A DNA stretch of 64,000 nt from Desmonostoc muscorum LEGE 12446 (GCF_015207005.2 NZ_JADEXS020000001.1:7711001-7775000), one strand, 5' to 3'; counted from the stretch's first letter, positions 46,414 through 55,719 are shown. The notes: generated by a model not told the origin, from the letters alone. Program-made: numbers and translations.

Positions 46414-46630
46414 GACCTGCACCTTTGATGCATCGACCTGCACCTTAGTTGCATCGACCTGCACCTTTGATGCATCGACCTGCACCTTTGATGCATCGCC
46501 CTGCACCTTTGATGCATCGACCTGCACCTTTGATGCATCGACCTGCACCTTTGATGCATCGACCTGCACCTTTGATGCATCGCCCTGCACCTTTGTTGCA
46601 TCGCCCTGCACCTTTGATGCATCGCCCTGC
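46414..46630. repeat. 21-bp tandem array, 10.3 units (array 2)
   Basis: Ten full copies plus seven bases of GACCTGCACCTTTGATGCATC with exact 21-bp spacing. Each unit includes the palindrome GATGCATC (mutated to GTTGCATC in units 2 and 9). Units 5, 9, 10 and the partial one begin GCC instead of GAC. It begins 175 bp upstream of the penicillin acylase ATG (46239). Open in several frames on both strands but not credible as coding. Confidence 0.95.
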
Positions 46631-46664
46631 AAAAATTAACTCACCTTAAGTTAGACAATCCTTT

Positions 46665-46894
46665 GTAGGGGCGCACAGCTGTGCATTGGTGTCAACTTAA
46701 GCTCAAACGCGTGTCCCACATACGCTTTACCCCACCCCCAATCCCTCCCCTTGGTAAGGGGAGGGGCAGTTTTGGCTTTAGACAAAACCGGGGTGGGGTG
46801 ACGCGGTGAGTAACCGTAAGTGAATGAACTCAATATCAGGTCTTCACAAGGGTTTCACGTTAAGTTGACACCTATGACAGCTGTGCGCCCCTAC
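46665..46894. mobile_element. 230-bp nested foldback element
   Basis: GTAGGGGCGCACAGCTGT at 46665-46682 and ACAGCTGTGCGCCCCTAC at 46877-46894 are perfect 18-bp inverted ends, and GTGTCAACTTAA (46689-46700) pairs with TTAAGTTGACAC just inside. A further inner pair, ACCCCACCCC and GGGGTGGGGT, and a CTCCCCTT-GG-TAAGGGGAG core follow. No ORF. The nesting suggests successive insertions or a large structured unit. Confidence 0.75.
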
Positions 46895-46907
46895 CCTATA
46901 GTTTAAT

Positions 46908-48021
46908 CTGACTTTTCCCGTTAAGTCTTGAAAGGCTTACTAGTAAAGGATTTAAGAAACAGCACAGCAAATACGGTAAAGTAATTGCAATCGAGTGCTA
47001 AAGGTGACAAGCAATGCTGGACTGGTGGGAGAAAAATTTTGCAACCCTAGAACTAGGCGATAAGCCTGACGGCATGGCTACGCTTACCGCCGATTGAATG
47101 AGCGTGCAATGTCGATAGGCTATGCTCTAAGCCTTGGATTTGGGAAAGGACTGTCAGAAATCTTCAGCAATGGAACAGTACTTAAAAGAGCCTATGAGTT
47201 TTTGCCAACCCAAAAGTGCAATTTCCAAGCGTGATTGAGCCGCACTGTCAAATGACGGCGGAGACTGTTGCAGAAAGCGATGTAATGCTGTGCGTCGGAG
47301 ACACAACTTTTCTTGATTATGGCAGTATAGAGTCTAAAAAAGAAGGTTACGGCCCAATTGGGAAAGGCGGTAACGGCTTAATATTGCACAGTGCATTAGC
47401 TGCGTTCTGCTCGTAAAGCCAAGTTGGCTGTACGATTTTGTCCGGTAAATCTCCGTACTCCCTATCGTTTTGATAACCGTGACCCTCTATCCGTATATGC
47501 TGTTTATGCCACAGAAATTGATTGTCCCGAAGCTGAAACACCTGTAGAATGGATGTTGCTCACCACAGAAATTGTTGCAGATAGCCAGACAGCTTCTCTG
47601 ATTTTACGCTGGTATACGTATCGTTGGCGGGTTGAAGAGTATCATAAAATTTTCAAGTCTGGATGTCAGGTGGAACGATACAGACTTGCTGCTGAGGGTA
47701 TGAAAACCTTAGTTGGCTTTTTGAGTGTAATTGCTGTAGAACTGTTGCAGTTGACTTATCTACACCGCACCCAGCCTTCAGCCCCCGCCATTGAAATTCT
47801 GAATCCTTTAGAACTCAAGATTTTAAAAGCTAAGTCTCTCAAACCGACTAAACTCCTCACAGTTAATTGGGCTATCGAAGCGATCGCTCGTCTTGGCGGC
47901 TACCTAGAACATCGAGGCAAAACACCAATTGGTATCCAGGTACTGTGGCGAGGCTGGTTAAAATTGCATGACCTTTGTGAAGGTTGGCAGCTTGCAAAAG
48001 AGACTTAACGGGAAAAGTCAG
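46908..48021. mobile_element. Defective IS4-type insertion sequence, 1114 bp
   Basis: Ends are perfect 21-bp inverted repeats beginning CTGACTTTTCCCGTTAAGTC (46908-46928, complement at 48001-48021). The interior is a decayed transposase. No target duplication is apparent at the borders (AGTTTAAT left, CCCAGGCA right), so it may be old or have recombined. Confidence 0.85.
47014..48008 (+). pseudogene. IS4 family transposase, disrupted
   Basis: Opens with MLDWWEKNFATLELGDKPDG, matching the N-terminal DNA-binding part of Tn5/IS4Sa-like transposases, then several stops and frameshifts. VMLCVGDTTFLDYGS carries the first catalytic Asp in a second frame. The longest intact piece, 47424-48008, has LILRWYTYRWRVEEYHKIFK, the YREK-like segment with the catalytic Glu, and the typical tail. 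It is non-functional as a single protein. Confidence 0.85.
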
Positions 48022-48251
48022 CCCAGGCATCGCTCAAATTTACCCTTTGAGTGCATCAATAAAAAATTATCCAAAAAAATTTACGCCTGCGCTAACTCTT
48101 GGGAAGGCATATATATCCTTGAGCAAATAGCCCCTCGCTCCCGCATCGATGGACTGGGCGACATACCTATCATCGAAAACCTTAGGCTGCGTAGTTGGGT
48201 TTCATTTTTCAACCCAACTTACGATTCTGACTCCTGAATTATTCTTAAGAT
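48022..48251. terminator. Hairpin region before the convergent PhoD gene
   Basis: GTTGGGTT (48194-48201) pairs perfectly with AACCCAAC (48211-48218) around TCATTTTTC. It lies 34 bp from the PhoD stop codon and may terminate that gene; the same hairpin word is a common dispersed repeat in this group. Nothing else is seen here. Confidence 0.5.
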
Positions 48252-49832
48252 TTACTTTTCTGGTGGCAAATCTACACTATAAACAGTCTTCCCTTCCAAG
48301 TTACGCAGGGTTACTGTCATCACTTTTGTATTTGCATTAATTTTAACTCCTCCAAAGAATTGCAAACCTTCACTTGGGGGTCGATTTGCTTTTGTACCTT
48401 CAGGAAGGCTTTGAAATACCAATTGTGGACCAAAAGTATTTTCCAATTGGTTAGGGCCAAATGTACCAGAGTTCAAGGGACCGGCGACGAATTCCCAAAA
48501 AGGTTTAAAGTCGGTAAACTGTGCTTTTGCAGGGTCGTAATAGTGAGCTGCTGCATAATGTACATCAGCAGTTAACCAAACAACATTCTGGATATTTTTG
48601 TTTTTAATAAATCGGAGTAAATCTGCAAGTTCTAATTCTCTTCCTAAAGCCGGTCCGTCTCCGTTAGCCCAAGCTTCAAAATCTGTGGTACCGTCTCTAA
48701 CTATCAATCCCAAAGGCATATCACTAGCAATCACTTTCCATGTTGCTTTTGATGATAGTAATTGCCTTTTTAACCATTGTATTTGTGTTCTGCTTAAAAA
48801 TTCCGTTTCTTTACTTGGTATCGTCTGATTATTAGGAGTATTTGGCCCCCGGTAAGTGCGCTCATCCAACATGAAAATATCTAATAATGGACTATACTTG
48901 AAGGAGCGATAAATTCTTGCTTTATCTGGATTGTTTGTTTCATACCCAATAGGCATATATTCTAAAAATGCTTGCCTTCCCCTTTGGGCTAGCAAGTTAA
49001 CATCTTTAACTGTATAGCGACTATCGCTTAAAAGAACTTCTCCAGGATACCAGTTATTTGTGATTTCGTGGTCGTCCCACTGTGCCAACATGGGAACTTC
49101 TGCGTTAAAACGCTTAATATTTTCATCTAGTAAATTGTAGATATAATTGCCACGAAATTCTGTCAGGGTTTCTGCAACTTTGGATTTTTCTGGTGTGATA
49201 ATGTTTTTCCAAATTGTGCCATTATCTAGGGTAACTTGTGCTTGAATTGGACCATCAGCATAAATATTATCGCCAGAATGAATGAAAAAGTCAGGATTAA
49301 GTTGGCGCATGGTTTCATAAATTGTCATTCCACCAAACTCAGGATTAATTCCCCATCCTTGACCGGCGGTGTCGCCACCCCAAACAAAGAATATATCTCT
49401 TCCATATTTGGGGGGAGTCCGGAAACTGCCTTTGACAGCTGCGCTATAGGTATTTTTATAATCTAAATCTTGGAAAATCACCCGATAAAATATTTTTTGG
49501 TCTGGTGGTAAATTCCTCAAAAAAAGTCGTGCTGTAAAGTCACTGTCTTTTAAAGCATTTGGCCCCAGAACTCGCTGCACATTTTTAAAAGACTCACTAG
49601 TGGAATATTCTACGATCATTTTGGCGGGGCGATCGCTCTTACTCCAAATCACAATGCTATCCTTGGATATATCTCCGCTAGCTACGCCATAAGGTATAGC
49701 AGGACGCATTTTATCAGAGGTGATAATTGCAGGTGCTTCGGCAAAAACTTGTGACTTTGATACAACATTCGTGGTGATAATTCCACCTGCTGTGACAGCG
49801 GAACGCAGCAAAAACTGGCGACGGTTTACCAT
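48252..49832 (-). CDS. PhoD-like alkaline phosphatase/phosphodiesterase
   Basis: 526 aa from ATG at 49832. MVNRRQFLLRSAVTAGGIIT is a Tat signal (RRQFL), so it is exported folded. An N-terminal fibronectin-like PhoD_N domain (PAIPYGVASGDISKDSIVIW) is followed by the metallophosphatase: FFVWGGDTAGQGWGINPEFG, HSGDNIYADGP, LAQWDDHEITNNWY and VVWLTADVHYAAAHYYDPAK, which supply the usual metal-binding Asp, Asn and His residues. PhoD enzymes need Ca and Fe and release phosphate from mono- and diesters under phosphate limitation. No Pho box was identified by eye. Confidence 0.93.
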   Translation of the reverse strand: MVNRRQFLLRSAVTAGGIITTNVVSKSQVFAEAPAIITSDKMRPAIPYGVASGDISKDSIVIWSKSDRPAKMIVEYSTSESFKNVQRVLGPNALKDSDFTARLFLRNLPPDQKIFYRVIFQDLDYKNTYSAAVKGSFRTPPKYGRDIFFVWGGDTAGQGWGINPEFGGMTIYETMRQLNPDFFIHSGDNIYADGPIQAQVTLDNGTIWKNIITPEKSKVAETLTEFRGNYIYNLLDENIKRFNAEVPMLAQWDDHEITNNWYPGEVLLSDSRYTVKDVNLLAQRGRQAFLEYMPIGYETNNPDKARIYRSFKYSPLLDIFMLDERTYRGPNTPNNQTIPSKETEFLSRTQIQWLKRQLLSSKATWKVIASDMPLGLIVRDGTTDFEAWANGDGPALGRELELADLLRFIKNKNIQNVVWLTADVHYAAAHYYDPAKAQFTDFKPFWEFVAGPLNSGTFGPNQLENTFGPQLVFQSLPEGTKANRPPSEGLQFFGGVKINANTKVMTVTLRNLEGKTVYSVDLPPEK

Positions 49833-50330
49833 ATTAAATAATATCAAGCCTAAGAAGTATTACACGATAAGTGTTTACCATATCTTCCTATGGCAATAAG
49901 TAAAGATCGAGTTATCGAAGGGTTAATAAAAAAATATTGATTTTTCGTAATTTTATTTAATATAATTTAAATTTAAAAAGATTATCTTTAGCGTATTGGT
50001 TTATTAACTAAGTTTCAAGTAAGAGATAAATGAAATATGAGCAATTCAGACTTCATTTTTATTTTTCCTCTTCAGAAATAAAAATTTTGACAGATTGGTT
50101 ATGCTTTTGTTCTTTACTTGATGTTACAGCTAAAGAGCGATCGCCCAGCTTTTGTTTACTCGTGCTGCAAATATAATTTTGCTGTAATAAATTATACAGT
50201 TAAATCAATAATAGCTACTTTGGCGGACTTAATTTTTCCACATCTACCCTGTGAATTTTGGGTAGGAATTTGGGAAAAATAAGTTTGTAACAATTGATGA
50301 AGTTTAAAATTAGCGAGATAGTTGTTCAGG
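49833..50330. other. AT-rich intergenic region
   Basis: About 500 bp between divergent genes. One short ORF (50030-50176, 48 codons, MKYEQFRLHFYFSSSEIKIL) was considered and given low weight. Promoters for PhoD and the kinase should lie here. No repeats noticed. Confidence 0.45.
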
Positions 50331-50699
50331 ATGTTACCACAAATATTACCTCAACAGTCGAGTCTTGAGAGTATGATGGCTACAGGTGGCATAAAAAATG
50401 CTAATCAGCCGAACTTGCGATTAGAGTCAACTTTACAAGAATTACCCTTTTGGCAAGTTCACGTAGAAATAGAGCGTCCAGGCAATGATTTAGCTACGCT
50501 TTTTAATCAAGAGCCTTTACTGCCAGGAATTATTCTGAATAATAATCAAGAATATATGGGGATGATTTCACGGCGGAAATTCTTTGAGCATATGAGCCAT
50601 CCCTATAGTTTGTCACTATTTTCTCTCAGGCCGATTGGAATTCTCTACAAGTTTTTCCAGAGAGACGTATTAGTACTTTCTGAGCATATGACCATTGTC
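50331..50699 (+). pseudogene. Histidine kinase, N-terminal part, cut by ISAs1-type element
   Basis: 123 codons from ATG at 50331 (MLPQILPQQSSLESMMATGG) to the target duplication. It includes LPFWQVHVEIERPGNDLATL and GIILNNNQEYMGMISRRKFF, resembling CBS-like sensory modules (low certainty). The frame continues 21 codons into the IS and stops. The continuation of the gene is at 51893-53032. Joined after removal of the IS it reads HMTIVKATEITLQRPHEIAY in one frame. Confidence 0.85.
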
Positions 50700-51882
50700 C
50701 AGGGCTATTTCATTCTAAAAAGCTGCTTGAGTGTGTCTAGTCCAAAAGAACATAAACGTTGAGCTTGTGCCATATTTTTAAACATATTGTTTCGGTATAA
50801 ATTGAGTGAAAAATTGCGAGTGAGCGCAAAAATCTGAGGTAAGGGTGTAGTGCGAATTCGGGATGCATCTTCACCTTGGGTAACGTCCCGAACGTAATGA
50901 ACTTTATTCTCAACACCCCAATATCCTCTGATTCGTTCAGCTATTTGTTGAGCCGTTTCAGTTAGAGATGAAATGTAATAACGAGTCTCAGTAGTTACTT
51001 CAATTACATTGTGTGTGAAAACCTGACGTTCTGATTTGACTTGAATCAAAGTGGTAAGTCCAGGCCAAGGACGAATACCATCAAGATTTTGACAAATACT
51101 GACATGTCGCTTTTCGATTCGACCATGACCTTTATTTATCTGCTCAAAAGAAAATTCCGGTGTAAAATTAGTTTTGATATCTTTGAATAAACTAGGTTGA
51201 TTCCCTTTCAAGGCAGCAATATAATCATTGCCACTGTTGATAATCAACTCACAAGTTTTTTTTGTGTATTAATAGCATCAAAGGCAAAAACTACTCCCCT
51301 GAGAGCCAGTTTCTCAATCAACTCAGGTAATGCTTTTATTTCGTTGGTTTTGGCATCAACTTCAAACGGTTCTAAAATCAATCCTCGCTCTACAAGGTAA
51401 GCACTGACCAACATAATTGCTGGGTGGGAATCAGAATGTGGATTATCATTTTCTACTTGATATGAGCCTTTGAGGACTTTACCATCCATACCAACAGTTT
51501 CTCCAGGCAGTGGTTTGATGTCAAAGAAATTCGCAAGGCATACGGAATACTCTTCGTAATTTATGTGTAATAAATTACGACGGACTGTACTGTAAGAAGG
51601 AAGCCTATTCTTTGTCGGTTTCAAGAGGTCTATCAACTCCTCACGGTAGCTTGAAATCCAATCTCCAATTGCTAGAAATCCTTTATTGCCTGCGGCGATC
51701 GCCAATGTGAACAGCGCAAGACATAATGGTAGAGTATGTCGCTGTCCGGCGCGGCGACGGGGGTCTTCTAGACCTGCAAAAGCTTTGATAATTTCGATTT
51801 CAGACACGGTAGTAGATACTTGAAGTAGAGCTGGCGATGAATTCTACCATATTGCGTCTACATTTAGAATGAAATAGCCCTG
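50700..51882. mobile_element. ISAs1-type insertion sequence, 1183 bp, with 10-bp target duplication
   Basis: Both ends read inward CAGGGCTATTTCATTCTA (50700-50717 and complement 51865-51882). GACCATTGTC flanks both sides (50690-50699, 51883-51892). The transposase is on the minus strand and split by a frame change. Confidence 0.93.
50705..51807 (-). pseudogene. ISAs1 family transposase, split at an A8 run
   Basis: First segment, 51244-51807 (187 aa): MSEIEIIKAFAGLEDPRRRA, SYSTVRRNLL, GETVGMDGKVLKGSYQ (first Asp) and VVFAFDAINTQKK (second Asp). Second segment, 50705-51247 (180 aa): NDYIAALKGNQPSLFKDIKT, GHGRIEKRHVS (Glu) and YWGVENKVHYVRDVTQGEDA. Together 367 aa, normal for the family. The join is at eight consecutive A residues (minus strand, about 51256-51263): a -1 slip gives QKKTCELIINSGNDY. 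Either a deletion from a nine-A run or slippage; the clean ends and target duplication favour a recent copy. Confidence 0.88.
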
Positions 51883-51892
51883 GACCATTGTC

Positions 51893-53032
51893 AAAGCTAC
51901 TGAGATAACTTTGCAACGACCACATGAAATTGCCTATGAGCCGATTTTAGTTAAAAGTACATCCGGAAAATATAGGTTGGTTGATTTCCATCAATTACTT
52001 TTAGCCTACTCTCAAATTCATGTGTTAACACTAGTTCAATTACAGCAGGTAGAAGAACAATCGAGAGTTGCCAAAGCAGGCTTTCGGGATCTGCAAGAAA
52101 ATTATACCAGATTAATCCAGAATGAAAAAATGGCTGCCTTGGGACAACTCGTGGCTGGAATTGCCCACGAAATTAACAACCCAGTCAACTTTATTGCTGG
52201 TAATCTTGTCCATGCCATCGAATATAGTCAGAATTTGCTGAGTTTAATTAGATTGTACCAACAATGTTATCCTGAACCAGAAGTAGAAATTAAAAATGCG
52301 ATCGCTCAAATTGAACTTGATTTTTTAACCAAGGATCTTCCTAATCTTCTCAACTCTATGGAGGTAGGTACAAAACGAATCGAGCAAATCATTCTTTCCT
52401 TGCGAAATTTTTCCCGCCTTGATGAATCTGAGAAAAAATTAGTTGATATCCACGAAGGTATTGATAGTACTTTGTTAATTTTACAAAGTCGTTTCAAAAA
52501 TCATCAAACCGGTAAAACCATAAACTTGATTAAAAAATACGGAAATCTTCCCCTAGTTGAGTGTTACCCTGGGCTACTCAATCAGGTATTTATGAATATT
52601 TTAGCAAATGCTATTGATGCTATAGAACAGGAAGTGGGGAGTGGGGAGTTGGGAGGGGGGAGTGGAGATGAGGGAGATGAGGGAGATGAGGGAGATGAGG
52701 GAGATGAGGGAGATTATAAAAAAGCTTCCCAGACTTCCAATGCCCAATGCCCAATGCCCCAAATTCGGATTTGCACTGAAGTCATTGAGGACAGGGAAGT
52801 AATTATTCGGATTGCTGATAATGGTTCTGGAATTCCAGAAAGTTTACAAAAGCGATTATTTGATCCATTTTTTACTACTAAACCTGTTGGTAAAGGTACG
52901 GGATTAGGGTTATCTATCAGTTATCAAATTATTGTAGAAAAACATGGTGGTCAACTTGAATGCATCTCTGCTTTTGGCAAAGGAAGTGAGTTTATCATTA
53001 AAATTCCAGTTCAACTTAATTCCTGTTTTTAG
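51893..53032 (+). pseudogene. Histidine kinase, C-terminal part (HisKA and ATPase)
   Basis: Continuation of 50331-50699; the restored protein would be 502 aa. It has a coiled coil (QLQQVEEQSRVAKAGFRDLQ), the H box AGIAHEINNPVNFIAGNL, N box NQVFMNILANAIDAI, G1 IRIADNGSGIPESLQKRLF, F box FFTTKPVGKGTGLGLSIS and G2. Between the N and G1 boxes the ATPase domain carries about 42 residues encoded by short tandem repeats (GDEGDEGDEGD, NAQCPMPQ), at 52634-52760, in frame. A TTG at 51911 could start a shortened protein. The IS and repeat insert make its activity doubtful. Confidence 0.88.
52634..52760. repeat. Short tandem repeats inside a kinase ATPase domain
   Basis: GTGGGGA units, five GGGAGATGA units (9-bp period) and TGCCCAA units, all classes also found between genes in this window. 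The whole tract keeps the reading frame. Confidence 0.9.
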
Positions 53033-53052
53033 TTAATCTAAACGATTAAATG

Positions 53053-54156
53053 CTAGCTATAAGTTCCTGCTGTCTCACTTGTGACATTCTGGGCTGCTAA
53101 CTCAATATCATCAATTTTATTAAACTCGCCAGCACGCCAGCTATCTGCGGCATCCTTGATAAAACTGGCAACAGGAATTGCAATTAACAAACCCAGCACG
53201 CCTCCTAGTTTAGCCCCCAGTAATAAAGAAATTACCACCCACACGGGATTTAAGCCAGTTAAATTGCCGATAATTCGGGGTGCAATAAAATTAGAATTAA
53301 CTTGGTCGATGGCAACAGCTACACCTAAGACTTCCACTCCTAGCCAAAAGTTTTGCAACGCTACCAAAAGACTGACTATAGCAATACCAATTCCTGTACC
53401 AAAGGGGAACAAAGAAAACAAGCCAATACCGATGCCAAAAAGTAGCGCCAAGGGAACTTGCAAAATCCAAAATGCTAGTGTAATAGTCAATCCCAGTACA
53501 GCACCCAATGTCGCCTGACCAATAAAGTAATTGTGGAAATCCTCTCTGAGTAATTGCCGGATTTTTGATCCAAAATTAGGGGGAAACCACTGAAAAATCC
53601 CATCCCAAAGACGTTCACCGTTTAATATTAGGTAGATAGTCAGCACCACCGCCAGTAGTACGTTGACTACAATACCAATGGTATCGACAGCAAAACTGAG
53701 AATTCTCCCGGTGAACGACTGGAGTTGATTAGATAATTTTTCTAAAATTTCGCTAGCTAAAGCACTTAAATTAATGGGTAAGTGCTGTTGACTTAACGCC
53801 CAATCTTGGAAAGCTTGTAACTGCTGAGTGCCAGAATCAATCCAACTAGGCAAAATATTAGCTAATTCGTTGAGCTGTTCTATGATCAGGGGAACTAAAG
53901 TGACGCCTAAACCCACTATAATCACCACAGTCAAAAGTAACACGCCAACGATCGCCAAGTCACGTTTCACTCCTTGTCGCTGAAGAAACTGGATTGGATA
54001 GTCCAAGACAAAAGCCAGCAGGATGGCGGCGGCAATAACACTCACCAATGGTTGAAAATACTGTACAACCTGGAGCAACAGCCAGCCGTTGAGAATAATA
54101 ATGGGAAATGCCAATCCTATACTTAACCATCGCGGCAGTTTGTTTGCTGATTGCAT
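53053..54156 (-). CDS. AI-2E/PerM family membrane transporter
   Basis: 367 aa. About eight hydrophobic segments with the family layout: three near the N-terminus (LSIGLAFPIIILNGWLLLQV, SVIAAAILLAFVLDYPIQFL, LAIVGVLLLTVVIIVGLGV), a long amphipathic middle, then LLAVVLTIYLILNGERLW and a C-terminal block (ATLGAVLGLTITLAFWIL, LLFGIGIGLFSLFPFGTGIG, LLLGAKLGGVLGLLIAIPVA). The P-F-G-x-x-I-G and G-x-x-x-x-G-L-I-A-I-P-V motifs are diagnostic. Substrates in the family range from autoinducer-2 to Na+; unknown here. Confidence 0.9.
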   Translation of the reverse strand: MQSANKLPRWLSIGLAFPIIILNGWLLLQVVQYFQPLVSVIAAAILLAFVLDYPIQFLQRQGVKRDLAIVGVLLLTVVIIVGLGVTLVPLIIEQLNELANILPSWIDSGTQQLQAFQDWALSQQHLPINLSALASEILEKLSNQLQSFTGRILSFAVDTIGIVVNVLLAVVLTIYLILNGERLWDGIFQWFPPNFGSKIRQLLREDFHNYFIGQATLGAVLGLTITLAFWILQVPLALLFGIGIGLFSLFPFGTGIGIAIVSLLVALQNFWLGVEVLGVAVAIDQVNSNFIAPRIIGNLTGLNPVWVVISLLLGAKLGGVLGLLIAIPVASFIKDAADSWRAGEFNKIDDIELAAQNVTSETAGTYS

Positions 54157-54199
54157 TAGTGATGACTACTCCACAAGAGTTTTAACTTGATTTTGGCTG

Positions 54200-54407
54200 G
54201 TGGGGAGTGGGGAGTGGCGGGAGATGAGGGAGATGAGGGAGATGAGGGAGATGAGGGAGATGAGGGAGATGAGGGAGAGGGGGGAGAGGGGGGAGACTTG
54301 GGAGAAAGATTGCTACCTTATCCCCCTTGTCTTCCTTGTCCTCTTCCCATTCCCCATTCCCCAGTCCCTATTCCCCAGTCCCCATTCCCCATTCCCCACT
54401 CCCTAAT
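54200..54407. repeat. GGGAGATGA tandem repeats, then C-rich repeats
   Basis: Seven or eight copies of the 9-bp unit GGGAGATGA, followed by GGGGGGAGA and then CCCCATTCCCCAGTCCC words, between the PerM-type gene start and the NUDIX stop. Left and right halves are partly complementary. Confidence 0.85.
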
Positions 54408-54839
54408 CTACTGATTCTTCTCAATAAAATCCAACATAATTCGCTGATGCATTTCCCCTAATGGTCGCACTTCGCCGGCATTTTTTGAATAACAGTTACC
54501 TTGGTGAATATCTTCTGGAGTCAATAATCCCATATCCCAGCCTTCATTCAAAACCAATTCATTTAACTCCACCAAGAGTGGTGCATGAAAAACATGACGG
54601 ACAACTTTTTCATCGTGATAACACCCAAATTCAACAAACGGTGGTAAGATATAGCCGATTTCTTCTAAAATTTCTCGTTTGACTGCGACATCTGGCGTTT
54701 CACCAGGTTCGATATGACCACCGAATAGTGCCCAGTAACCGGGATAAGGAATAGTGGGGATATTGTCCCGTAGTTGCATGAGAAATTTGTTTTTTTGGTA
54801 GAGAATAGCGATCGCTACATGTACTGGTTGATTGCTCAT
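54408..54839 (-). CDS. NUDIX hydrolase
   Basis: 143 aa. The Nudix box is GGHIEPGETPDVAVKREILEEIGY (residues about 40-63; Gx5Ex7REUxEExGU), complete with the metal-binding glutamates. Upstream MQLRDNIPTIPYPGYWALFG is the usual MutT-like lead-in. Such enzymes hydrolyse nucleoside diphosphate derivatives, for example oxidised nucleotides or nucleotide sugars; substrate not determined. It is 22 bp downstream of the lipoprotein gene, same strand. Confidence 0.92.
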   Translation of the reverse strand: MSNQPVHVAIAILYQKNKFLMQLRDNIPTIPYPGYWALFGGHIEPGETPDVAVKREILEEIGYILPPFVEFGCYHDEKVVRHVFHAPLLVELNELVLNEGWDMGLLTPEDIHQGNCYSKNAGEVRPLGEMHQRIMLDFIEKNQ

Positions 54840-54861
54840 ATGTTCATTTTTAATTGCTGAA

Positions 54862-55350
54862 TTATTCTTCTTCTAAATAAATTTCCCCGAGTTCTTTGCC
54901 AGCTAAAGGGATACTTCTATAACGAACTTTACCCTTGAACACTACTTGCGATCCCTCTGGCAAACTTTTTTGATTAGTCACAACCCAAATTTTGCCTGTT
55001 GTGTCATCTATTTGATAAGCCCACTGCTTCATCAGGGGAGCTTGCTTTTCTACCTTCCCTTGAATGTAAACTGTAGCTTGATTCTTTTGTTCTGGTTTAA
55101 TTTCTCCAATTGGGGTAACATTGGCGCCAAATTTTAAGCCAGTTCCACTCAAGCCAGAGGAAGGTAAATTACCACAACTCGAAAGTCCTGCTACTAGGAA
55201 AAAAGCTAACCCTACACGGTAGATAACAATACTTTGTCCGTACAAGAAGCCAAGGGAGGAATTTCTCGTTTGTTGCATGAAAGCCACCGATTGAGCAAAT
55301 TTTTGCTTCACTGCTTGTTTTGTCGCCACTTTGATCAGGTCAGTTCCCAT
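54862..55350 (-). CDS. Predicted lipoprotein with OB-fold-like domain
   Basis: 162 aa. A hydrophobic segment (VIYRVGLAFFLVAGLSSCGN) ends with lipobox LSSC, unusually far in (Cys near residue 59), so the true start may be later; a possible ATG start at MQQTRNSSLGF (55278) would give a normal-length signal. The mature part, ATVYIQGKVEKQAPLMKQWA, GKIWVVTNQKSLPEGSQVVF and KGKVRYRSIPLAGKELGEIY, resembles a small OB-fold (bOB_YgiW or nucleic-acid-binding type). Function unknown. Divergent from folD. Confidence 0.75.
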   Translation of the reverse strand: MGTDLIKVATKQAVKQKFAQSVAFMQQTRNSSLGFLYGQSIVIYRVGLAFFLVAGLSSCGNLPSSGLSGTGLKFGANVTPIGEIKPEQKNQATVYIQGKVEKQAPLMKQWAYQIDDTTGKIWVVTNQKSLPEGSQVVFKGKVRYRSIPLAGKELGEIYLEEE

Positions 55351-55719
55351 CTATAATACTTTCTTCTGAATTGGGCATGGGCATTGGGCGTGGGAAGAAG
55401 CAGGGGGCAGGGGGCGGGGGGCAGAGGGGAAGATTTTCTCCCCTGCTCCCTGCTCCCTGCCTCCTCATCTCCCTTATCTCCCTCATCATCATCCTGGCTA
55501 GTTCACTCTATTTATTCTTCAGATGATGCCCTTGATCTGAGAAAATAAACATTATGGATTTACTGTGAGAGAAACGCTACGACATCAAACAGCAACACAA
55601 TAATAGTTAAAAGTCAAGGATCAAAATTCAAAACGCTGCGTGCGAGACTAGAGATTAGGCAAAAAAGGCTCCAGGAACAAGAAGTAGGGTGCAGGAGGCA
55701 AAAAATAGTGGAGTTTTAT
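55351..55719. repeat. Intergenic region with GGGGGCA and CTCCCTG repeats
   Basis: GCAGGGGGCAGGGGGCGGGG (55402 on) and the inverted CTCCCCTGCTCCCTGCTCCC (55438 on) could pair. 55500-55719 shows nothing recognisable. Confidence 0.6.

Noticed and set aside
46353..46649. Open frames with repeated MHQRCRS, DASKVQV or CTFDAST over array 2
   Set aside because: Same reason: a 21-nt repeat without stops in several frames.
46908..48021. Active IS4 element
   Set aside because: The transposase frame has several stops and shifts although the ends are intact.
50030..50176. 48-codon ORF between PhoD and the kinase fragment
   Set aside because: Only a weak GAGA upstream, AT-rich sequence, no recognisable motif; insufficient to call a gene.
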